Of a stretch of 5,102 bases of DNA, positions 1 to 5,102 are shown piece after piece. Made by a program: the position numbers and the translations under genes. The notes beneath the pieces are model-generated. The model ran no database searches, was not told the DNA's origin, and worked only from the letters and a program-made list of their open reading frames with translations. The DNA lies in assembly GCA_937975715.1 (NCBI GenBank), contig CALJUA010000134.1, forward strand, positions 1-5,102. Direction: 5' to 3'. The DNA is from an uncultured Candidatus Planktophila sp. (GTDB taxonomy: Bacteria; Actinomycetota; Actinomycetes; Nanopelagicales; Nanopelagicaceae). How positions within the stretch are numbered: the stretch's first letter is position 1; each line of letters starts with the position of its first letter.

Positions 1-320
1 GAGTGAAGAACACCTTCACAATGTCTGTTGAATTCTATACAGGCGTCAATGAGCGCCTCGCCCTTCCTGTTGTACTCCCACCGGTTCCCAACAAAGTAGA
101 TCTCATGGGTCTTAAAGTTCTAGTCGCCGATGATGTTGCAGATACGGGAGCAACGCTAAAGTTAGTCCGCGAATTCTGCGGTGAGTATGTTTCAGAAGTT
201 CGTAGCGCTGTTCTTTACGAGAAGCCCCACACGATCGAAAAGCCCGATTACACCTGGCGCCATACAGATAAGTGGATTGAATTCCCTTGGTCGGTTCTGC
301 CTCCCGTAATGAGAGATTAG
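1..320 (+). CDS. Purine-type phosphoribosyltransferase, C-terminal part (5' end outside window)
   Basis: This is the last ~105 residues of a type I phosphoribosyltransferase, a cytosolic enzyme that transfers the ribose-phosphate of PRPP to a base, probably a purine (salvage). The PRPP-binding loop is clear: VLVADDVADTGAT at residues 39-51 counted from the first visible GTG (position 3), with the acidic pair D43-D44 followed by the TG turn. Before it is SVEFYTGV, and after it LYEKP and a Trp-rich tail ending FPWSVLPPV. That order matches short (~155-160 aa) actinobacterial phosphoribosyltransferases as I know them, in which the KN-x-FTM segment is internal. The GTG at 3 is therefore probably a valine codon, with about 50 residues missing to the left. 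The exact base substrate (hypoxanthine, guanine or xanthine) cannot be read from this part. The stop codon TAG (318-320) overlaps the stop of the convergent TetR gene. Confidence 0.88.
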   Translation, partial: VKNTFTMSVEFYTGVNERLALPVVLPPVPNKVDLMGLKVLVADDVADTGATLKLVREFCGEYVSEVRSAVLYEKPHTIEKPDYTWRHTDKWIEFPWSVLPPVMRD

Positions 321-934
321 TTTCGCGCAACCTTCTCAATTGATCTTGCGGTGGCGCGGGCTAGTTCAAAGTTTGTCTCATCTTTGCCAGAGACAAAGGA
401 TGGTTCATACAGCACATGTTGCAGAAATAGTCCGTATGCGATTCTCCAACATTGATCTTTCACCTCTTCCGTTATCCCTCCCCGATCTGGATTAGAGTGG
501 CCCAAAAGAACTTGGTCGAAGTATTGATGCACAACAGTCATGACAGCCAATGAATCGCTCTTGAACTCTTCATCAAATGAATTCTGGGCAACAAAGAGAG
601 TGAAGCCGTTCGCGTGGCGATCAGAGATCTCCATGAGCCCCAAGATAAAGAAGGTCAGATCTTCTACAAGGTTCTCCCCTTTGATGGGCTCTTGAAGAAA
701 GGCAAAAATCTCTTCACCGACTCGCTCTAGGAATCGCTCGTGTATGCGTTTAAGCAATCCCCGCCTGCTTTCAAAACGTGCGTAGAAAGAGCCTGTTGAG
801 GCGGAGGCACCTGCAACAACAGCTTCCACTGTGAGGGCGTCCGGTCCTTTGGTTGCCAATAACTCCTCGGCGACATCGAGCATCCGGTTGGTTGAAGCGA
901 TACTTCGCTCCTGTTGAGGCGCTCTCTCCGACAT
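317..934 (-). CDS. TetR/AcrR-family transcriptional regulator
   Basis: A 205-residue protein of typical TetR length. Residues 17-63 form the N-terminal DNA-binding domain: a first helix with RMLDVAEELL, then TVEAVVAGASASTGSFYARFESRRGLL, the family's helix-turn-helix with the characteristic S-x-G-x-F-Y-x-x-F core and the following K/R-L segment. Residues 70-205 are mostly helical and divergent, as expected of the ligand-binding and dimerisation half, so the ligand cannot be predicted. ATG at 934 is the most upstream possible start, because the frame meets a stop at 970-968 with no other start between. Only a weak Shine-Dalgarno (AGGTGG, about 12 bases upstream) is present. The gene is divergent from the LamG-alkD pair across 73 bp containing a palindrome, so autoregulation and control of that pair is the likely arrangement (inference). 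Its stop overlaps that of the convergent phosphoribosyltransferase gene. Confidence 0.93.
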   Translation of the reverse strand: MSERAPQQERSIASTNRMLDVAEELLATKGPDALTVEAVVAGASASTGSFYARFESRRGLLKRIHERFLERVGEEIFAFLQEPIKGENLVEDLTFFILGLMEISDRHANGFTLFVAQNSFDEEFKSDSLAVMTVVHQYFDQVLLGHSNPDRGGITEEVKDQCWRIAYGLFLQHVLYEPSFVSGKDETNFELARATARSIEKVARN

Positions 935-968
935 GGTGCCATCTTGCCACCTGTTTGGCTGTACTAAT

Positions 969-984
969 TAGAGGAAATCCTCTA
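969..984. promoter_or_regulatory. 16-bp perfect palindrome, candidate TetR operator
   Basis: TAGAGGAAATCCTCTA reads as two 7-bp arms (TAGAGGA / TCCTCTA) around a 2-bp AA centre. Matching A/T pairs continue outward at 966-967 and 986-987. Size, symmetry and position between a TetR gene and the gene divergent from it fit a TetR-family operator, and binding would cover the probable promoter area of both genes. The symmetry is seen directly; the identity of the binding protein is inferred. Confidence 0.62.
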
Positions 985-995
985 TTTTATCCGCC

Positions 996-1005
996 AGAAG
1001 GAGGG
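996..1005 (+). promoter_or_regulatory. Strong ribosome binding site of the LamG gene
   Basis: AGAAGGAGGG is an almost complete anti-SD complement just before ATG 1008. The AGGAGG core ends only 3 bases before the start, closer than usual, but no other ATG is available nearby. It is the best Shine-Dalgarno in the window, which suggests high expression of the secreted protein once transcribed. Confidence 0.75.
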
Positions 1006-1007
1006 CT

Positions 1008-2270
1008 ATGAGCAAATATCGCTATCAGTACCACGACGACCCCGTGGTTGAGGTCGCCCCTACCCGCCTTCCAGCAAAAGGAAAGGCGCTGGCGCTGATC
1101 GTAATCGCGCTCGTCGCAGCCAAAGGAACCTTCGCCGCCAATATTAATCTCACCTCAGGTGGGCCAGCTGAGTTTGGACAGGGTATCCAGGTTACTGCTG
1201 CATGTTCAGGGTCGACGGCGCTGACGATTAAACCAATCGTCGCTTTCGCAAATCAAGCCAATGCTGGCAGTTACCAGCTTACCGGCATAACCGTTTCCAA
1301 TATTCCGACCTCTTGTTACGGGAATCAATTTCTCTTAAATGTTTATGATTCATCTACTTCTACCTCGCTGCCTCTCTTTAATTCATCCTCGAAAGATGTG
1401 GTAATCATCGACGATAACGGAACTTTTTACACGGATGGAAGTTCAGATTTAGGTATTAAGACCAACAGCACCTCATCATTTACAGCAATCTTTAGAACCC
1501 CGGTCGCCTCTGCTGCATCAGCATCGAAATTTACGATCCAATCATCACCTAGCTCGGGAACCTACTGGATAACATCAAATCAGGTTCTCTACCTTGATGC
1601 GGGAATGTCATCTTCATATTCAGGCAGCGGTAATACATTTACCAACCTTGGAACCCTTGGAAGTTCGAATAATGGAACTATTTCGAATGCTATCTACAAC
1701 TCCAATGGGTACTTTTCATTCGGGCAGAGCCGCGGTATCTCCTATCCAAGGGCTATCGGCGACGACTTTACCTTGGCAGTGTGGTTCAGAATTAATGCCT
1801 GCGGGGTTGGCGCTCCGGGAGGTGGTTCACAGGCATTTGACTCCGGAGATGGTCAACTACTCAGCGGATCATTCGGAGGTGCAGCCAACGATTGGGATAT
1901 GAGTCTTTACAATTGCTACTTGGGTCTGCAAACAGGCTCCAGTGGGGGCGGTGAAGAAACCACCTGGGCAACATCTGCAGTTACGCCTAATGTTTGGCAC
2001 TATGCCGTAGCGGCAAGAACGAAAGCTACGGGACGAACTGATCTCTACGTGGATGGAACTCTCGTTGGCACTCGCGTGACATCAGGATTGACCAACAATA
2101 AGTCACTCACAGCGCAACCAACACAAGGAATTGGATATGACACCGATTGGGGTAGCTATAACCGATACTTCAATGGCGATATCGCTGTCGTGCAGGAGTA
2201 CAACTCAATCCTGACACAGAGCCAGATTCAGATTAATTACAACGCTCTCAGGGCTCGCTACGGGAACTAG
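1008..2270 (+). CDS. Secreted LamG/concanavalin-A-like domain protein
   Basis: A 420-residue exported protein. Residues 1-26 are a long polar n-region, 27-38 (ALALIVIALVAA) a hydrophobic core, and cleavage is likely near A43-A44 (GTFA/AN), giving a Sec signal peptide. Residues 44 to ~185 are Ser/Thr/Asn-rich with a beta-strand pattern, an EFGQG motif (55-59) and two cysteines (C66, C103); I cannot name this domain. Residues ~195-418 look like a LamG/ConA-like jelly roll (LamG_3 type): FTLAVWFR (254-261), NVWHYAVAARTK (328-339), TDLYVDGTLVGT (344-355), then YFNGDIAVVQEYNSILTQSQI and a final helix NALRARYG. C265 and C303 could form a second disulfide. No cell-wall anchor, LPXTG motif or C-terminal membrane helix is seen, so it is probably released or held non-covalently. 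LamG domains often bind glycans or proteins; the ligand is unknown. Start: ATG 1008 with a strong Shine-Dalgarno. It is followed closely by alkD and divergent from a TetR gene. Confidence 0.87.
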   Translation: MSKYRYQYHDDPVVEVAPTRLPAKGKALALIVIALVAAKGTFAANINLTSGGPAEFGQGIQVTAACSGSTALTIKPIVAFANQANAGSYQLTGITVSNIPTSCYGNQFLLNVYDSSTSTSLPLFNSSSKDVVIIDDNGTFYTDGSSDLGIKTNSTSSFTAIFRTPVASAASASKFTIQSSPSSGTYWITSNQVLYLDAGMSSSYSGSGNTFTNLGTLGSSNNGTISNAIYNSNGYFSFGQSRGISYPRAIGDDFTLAVWFRINACGVGAPGGGSQAFDSGDGQLLSGSFGGAANDWDMSLYNCYLGLQTGSSGGGEETTWATSAVTPNVWHYAVAARTKATGRTDLYVDGTLVGTRVTSGLTNNKSLTAQPTQGIGYDTDWGSYNRYFNGDIAVVQEYNSILTQSQIQINYNALRARYGN

Positions 2271-2285
2271 CATCAACGGTAAGGT

Positions 2286-2975
2286 GTGATGGTGAGTTAC
2301 TCATCAGACTTTATCGATGAATTATCACCTGCACTCTACGATTTAGGTGATCCCAAGCGAGCAATCGGTGCGCAGGCGTATATGAAAGATATTGCTCCAT
2401 TCATTGGAGTCGCTACTCATGAACGTCGAGCGCTAGTGAAGAAGATTGCTAGATCTATGCCAACGCCAACTTCCGAGGATCTTGGTCTCACGGCTCGTAA
2501 GTTGTGGAAGCTAAAAAATCGCGAATTTCAATATGCAGCAAATGATCTAATAGGTATCCATTGGAAGATTGCTCACAAGAACTTCCTTCAAGACCACGTC
2601 GAGCATCTCATCGTTACAAAGTCTTGGTGGGACACGGTCGATGGTCTCGGTAGCGTTGCAGTATCTCCCCTGACCGATAAATATGGATGTGAGAGACTCA
2701 TCAAGAGATGGAATAGATCATCAAATATATGGCTTAATCGTGCAGCCATCCAACATCAGCGAGGCAGACGCTTTGAAACAGATGTGAAATTAGTTCTTCA
2801 GTATTGCGATGATCACTCGGATTCGAAGGAGTTCTTCATTGTGAAAGCCATCGGTTGGGCGCTGAGGGATATCTGCGCAATCAATCCCAAGGCAGTTCGA
2901 GATTTCCTCAAAAATCATCCAGATTTGGGACGAGTTGCAGTACGTGAAGCAGAGCGCGGACTAGGCAGACTTTAA
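2286..2975 (+). CDS. alkD: AlkD-type DNA alkylpurine (7-methylguanine) glycosylase
   Basis: A 229-residue, HEAT-like all-helical DNA glycosylase, close to the ~237 residues of Bacillus cereus AlkD. The family excises N3- and N7-alkylated purines, starting base excision repair in the cytoplasm. Aligning from memory with B. cereus AlkD, the active-site residues are all kept: W115 and D119 in TKSWWDTVD (W109/D113), R152 in NIWLNRAAI (R148) and W191 in KAIGWALRD (W187). The family signatures AYMKDIAPFIGV (31-42), REFQYAA (79-85) and KEFFIVKAIGWALR (181-194) are also present. The start is ambiguous: GTG 2286, ATG 2289 and GTG 2292 are consecutive codons, with AAGG at 2281-2284. ATG 2289 is the conventional choice, while GTG 2292 has the best spacing. 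The gap to the LamG stop is only 15-21 bp, so it is probably co-transcribed with that gene. The last 15 bp overlap the convergent MFS gene, and no terminator is visible. Confidence 0.93.
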   Translation: MMVSYSSDFIDELSPALYDLGDPKRAIGAQAYMKDIAPFIGVATHERRALVKKIARSMPTPTSEDLGLTARKLWKLKNREFQYAANDLIGIHWKIAHKNFLQDHVEHLIVTKSWWDTVDGLGSVAVSPLTDKYGCERLIKRWNRSSNIWLNRAAIQHQRGRRFETDVKLVLQYCDDHSDSKEFFIVKAIGWALRDICAINPKAVRDFLKNHPDLGRVAVREAERGLGRL

Positions 2976-4196
2976 CGCCGGCGTATGTGTCCATGACTTG
3001 GTCACGAGCTTATGCATCACAGATCCGTTGATGGAAAAGATGGCAGCGAGAATCCACCAACCAGATATCCCCATTCCAATCACTAGTGCGGTAACTAGTG
3101 AAGGTCCAAGGGTTCCGCTAAGCCCCCAAGAAAGCCCCCATACACCTTGATATTGCCCTTGATGATCTTCATCTGCAAGACCAAAACCAATTGACCAAGA
3201 ACCGGCAGAGCCAATGAGTTCGCCAACGATGTGAGAGGCCATGCCGAGAACTAGCAAGGTGCAGGCGATAACCGCACTGACACCATGGGCGTATGCGTAT
3301 AACAAGCAAGCTAAGGAAATGAAGTACGAAGCTAGCCGGTAGTTCTTGGCACCTCCAAAGAGTGTGGCAGATCCTTTGCTTGCCGCAACTTGCAAAAGCA
3401 TGACTGCGATTGTGTTCATCATCATGATGACCGATACCCACCAACGGGGAGCATTTGTCTCGCGAACTACCCATAATGGAATTGCAATCGATTGGAGCAC
3501 AAAGTGCAGGGACATAAAGGCGTTGGAAAGTGTCGCTCCAAGAAAAACTCGGTCCTTCATCGCGGCAAAAGAGAATGGCTCCCCTCTTTCGACGGTGGGG
3601 GCAACGAAAGGCAATTTCAAATAGAGGAGCCCAGCCAAGATAAAGGTGAGCGCATCACCCAGCAAGAGCGCCTTGTAAACAGTTAGATCATTGAGTGCAA
3701 GACCAACTCCAGCAAAGAGAGTTCCGACTGAGATTCCGAAGTTGGTAACTGCGCGCTGATAGGCACGAAGTTGTACCCGTGACTCCTCCCCAGCAAGCTT
3801 GGCGATTGTTGCCATACGAGTCGTTTGGGCAACGACACCAAGCGCTCCCATCACGATGTGAATGAGTAAAAATGGAAGATAGCTATGTACAAATATCAAT
3901 CCAGACATCACGATGCCTTCAGCGCCAATGGCTATGGCAGCAATATTGCGAGGCCCAAAACGATCTGCAATGTGACCCGCTGGCACGCTTAAGGTCATCG
4001 CCAATCCCCCGGCGATTGAGATCGCTAGCGCAACTTGTGCAGGAGAGAGTCCCACAATGGTGGTGAAGTAAATGACGTCGACCGTCATAAAGAGCCCATT
4101 GCCGAAGGTATTAATGAATGTGGAGCCAGCAAGGATTCGAAGGTGAGGTTCTTGCGGAATAACTCTCTTGATCAAAGATGGCTTTGGATCAGACAC
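2961..4196 (-). CDS. Major facilitator superfamily transporter (DHA1-like)
   Basis: A 411-residue inner-membrane protein with about 12 hydrophobic segments, normal for the superfamily. MFS motif A is clear in the loop after the second helix: GHIADRFGPRN (74-84), with D78, R79 and R83. Other family-like segments are RAVTNFGISVGTLFAG (148-163) in the fourth to fifth helix area, a central cytoplasmic loop around 196-216, and GQYQGVWGLSWGLSGTLGPS (347-366) before the last helices. These resemble proton-driven drug or metabolite exporters of actinobacteria, but the substrate cannot be told. The start is GTG at 4196-4194. The next methionine (M37) lies inside the first helix and would destroy it, so GTG is preferred. 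The Shine-Dalgarno is weak (AGAAAG, inside the end of nhaA). The start overlaps the nhaA stop by 8 bp, so translation is probably coupled. The 3' end overlaps alkD. Confidence 0.92.
   Translation of the reverse strand: MSDPKPSLIKRVIPQEPHLRILAGSTFINTFGNGLFMTVDVIYFTTIVGLSPAQVALAISIAGGLAMTLSVPAGHIADRFGPRNIAAIAIGAEGIVMSGLIFVHSYLPFLLIHIVMGALGVVAQTTRMATIAKLAGEESRVQLRAYQRAVTNFGISVGTLFAGVGLALNDLTVYKALLLGDALTFILAGLLYLKLPFVAPTVERGEPFSFAAMKDRVFLGATLSNAFMSLHFVLQSIAIPLWVVRETNAPRWWVSVIMMMNTIAVMLLQVAASKGSATLFGGAKNYRLASYFISLACLLYAYAHGVSAVIACTLLVLGMASHIVGELIGSAGSWSIGFGLADEDHQGQYQGVWGLSWGLSGTLGPSLVTALVIGMGISGWWILAAIFSINGSVMHKLVTKSWTHTPALKSA
3080..3101. repeat. Inverted repeat with 8-bp arms inside the MFS gene
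   Basis: TCACTAGT (3080-3087) and ACTAGTGA (3094-3101) are perfect reverse complements around a 6-bp loop (GCGGTA). The repeat lies in the coding region near the C-terminal end of the MFS protein, where the amino acids read SLVTALVIG. It could form a hairpin in the mRNA, but it has no T-tract and may be chance or the result of the repeated LV residues. Confidence 0.7.
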
Positions 4197-5102
4197 TTTT
4201 TGAATTCTTTCTAGAAATGACAGTGAAGAGAATCAAGCTCAACATTCCACTGACTACAGAGGCAAGAATTACTGCAATAACAGCCAAGTCTTGGTCTGCC
4301 TTGCTCTTAAAGGCGAGATCTGCAATAAAGATTGCAACAGTGAAACCAATTCCGGCAGCACTTCCAGTAGCTAGCAGCCCCGTCCTACTTGACCCATTTG
4401 GGTAATCTCCGATATTTGCTCGCTTCGCGGCAAAAACGGCGATTATGATGCCAAGTGGCTTACCCACAACTAAGCCACAGAAGATTCCCCATGCAATTGG
4501 CGAATGTAAAGCTCCAGAAATCGATTCTGATGAAATATGTACTCCGGTATTGGCAAAGGCAAATGTTGGAACGATGATGAAAGTGCTCCAAGGATGTAGC
4601 TTCGCTTCGAGCCACTCAATGATAGTCAGAGAGTTTCCTTCTGCATTTACCATTTCTGAGTCCGGCTTTGCGATATTTGGTGTGAGTAGACCCAGGATCA
4701 CGCCCGAAAGTGTTGGGTGGACTCCACTGCGGTAGAGGAAATACCAGAGTGCTGCACCGAAGAAAATATAGATTGCCCAAGAACGGGCACCTACCCTCTT
4801 AATGGCAACTATTATCAATACAACTGCAATAGCTGCAAAGACCCATAGCAGGCCGACCCCAGATGAGTAGATGAAGGCGATTATCAAGATGGCGCCGATG
4901 TCATCGATCACGGCGAGACCTAGCAGAAAGGTACGAAGAGATGGCACAACCGAACTTCCGATAATGGCAAGCAGTCCGACGGCAAGTGCTATATCGGTGG
5001 CAACTGGAACGCCCCAACCACGAGAATCTGTATCTCCTGCGATTGAGAGGTAGATCGCAGCGGGGAATGCCATACCGCCCAGTGCACCCAACAACGGCAT
5101 GA
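4189..5102 (-). CDS. nhaA: Na+/H+ antiporter NhaA, C-terminal three quarters (5' end outside window)
   Basis: NhaA exchanges internal Na+ or Li+ for external protons across the cytoplasmic membrane, for pH and sodium homeostasis. The visible 303 residues (counted from the ATG at 5100) contain the family's functional core: D36 in PVATDIALAVG (E. coli D133), the ion-binding pair D66-D67 in LAVIDDIGAI (D163/D164), and K214 in VVGKPLGI (K300). LHPWS (169-173), PTFAFANTGV (178-187) and GFTVAIFIADLAF (252-264) are also typical. The constant offset of 97 against E. coli numbering up to D67 means roughly 95-100 N-terminal residues lie beyond position 5102. The ATG at 5100 is therefore most likely internal. 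About 11 extra residues occur before K214, probably in the loop 141-160. The gene ends with TGA at 4191-4189, inside the start of the downstream MFS gene, and the two form an operon. Confidence 0.95.
   Translation of the reverse strand, partial: MPLLGALGGMAFPAAIYLSIAGDTDSRGWGVPVATDIALAVGLLAIIGSSVVPSLRTFLLGLAVIDDIGAILIIAFIYSSGVGLLWVFAAIAVVLIIVAIKRVGARSWAIYIFFGAALWYFLYRSGVHPTLSGVILGLLTPNIAKPDSEMVNAEGNSLTIIEWLEAKLHPWSTFIIVPTFAFANTGVHISSESISGALHSPIAWGIFCGLVVGKPLGIIIAVFAAKRANIGDYPNGSSRTGLLATGSAAGIGFTVAIFIADLAFKSKADQDLAVIAVILASVVSGMLSLILFTVISRKNSKSV

Larger units (their letters stand above)
935..1007. promoter_or_regulatory. Divergent intergenic/promoter region between TetR gene and LamG gene
   Basis: This 73-bp stretch must hold the start signals of both divergent genes. 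It is AT-rich between 961 and 990. Possible hexamers are TTGCCA (944-949, + strand, -35-like) and TAAAAT (989-984, minus strand, -10-like for the TetR gene). None pairs with a partner at normal spacing, so I assign no promoter precisely. A perfect palindrome lies in its middle (listed separately). Confidence 0.6.

Noticed and set aside
3..5. GTG as the true start of the phosphoribosyltransferase
   Set aside because: The resulting protein would lack the N-terminal substrate-binding part, and the segment after it matches an internal region of the family. It is more likely an internal valine codon.
727..942. Minus-strand reading frame of ~70 codons overlapping the TetR start
   Set aside because: It is another frame of the TetR DNA-binding region. 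The TetR frame has a recognisable helix-turn-helix, whereas this one has no family features.
944..988. Standard sigma-70 promoter pairs (TTGCCA, TACTAAT, TATTTT, TAAAAT) for either divergent gene
   Set aside because: Individual hexamers exist, but no -35/-10 pair has 16-18 bp spacing, so no specific promoter is claimed.
1594..1902. Second plus-strand reading frame inside the LamG gene
   Set aside because: It lies wholly within the LamG coding region, shows no recognisable domain and has no independent ribosome site worth noting.
2975..2984. Palindrome ACGCCGGCGT just after the alkD stop, as a terminator
   Set aside because: It has essentially no loop, very short arms and no following T-tract, and it is inside MFS coding sequence.
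4178..5053. Several plus-strand reading frames antisense to nhaA
   Set aside because: They are complementary-strand shadows of a strongly conserved gene, and their products show no domain.

Overview
The window is a densely packed bacterial fragment of about 5.1 kb and moderate GC. It holds six protein-coding genes, two of them cut by the window edges. I see no RNA genes, insertion sequences or CRISPR. The style of the phosphoribosyltransferase and of NhaA, the near absence of intergenic DNA and the mid-range GC suggest a small-genome, low-GC actinobacterium. Freshwater Nanopelagicales (acI) are my best guess. This is an inference from protein style, not a database result.

Layout, left to right. 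At 1-320 (+) is the C-terminal part of a purine-type phosphoribosyltransferase. At 317-934 (-) a TetR-family regulator converges on it, with stop codons overlapping by a few bases. A 73-bp divergent intergenic region (935-1007) contains a perfect 16-bp palindrome (969-984), a good operator candidate. At 1008-2270 (+) is a secreted protein with a signal peptide, an unassigned beta-type N-terminal domain and a C-terminal LamG/concanavalin-A-like domain. Only 15-18 bp later, on the same strand, comes an AlkD-type DNA alkylpurine glycosylase (to 2975), with its known active-site residues all present. Its 3' end overlaps by 15 bp the end of an MFS transporter on the minus strand (2961-4196). That gene starts with GTG inside the end of nhaA (4189-5102, minus, N-terminus outside the window).

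How the genes may work together: nhaA and the MFS gene form a translationally coupled minus-strand pair of membrane transporters. The TetR gene, the palindrome and the LamG-alkD pair look like a small regulated unit: a repressor divergent from a two-gene operon that joins a cell-surface protein to a DNA-repair glycosylase. That pairing is the least ordinary thing here. It may be functional or may only reflect compaction of the genome. No established new system can be claimed from the sequence alone.
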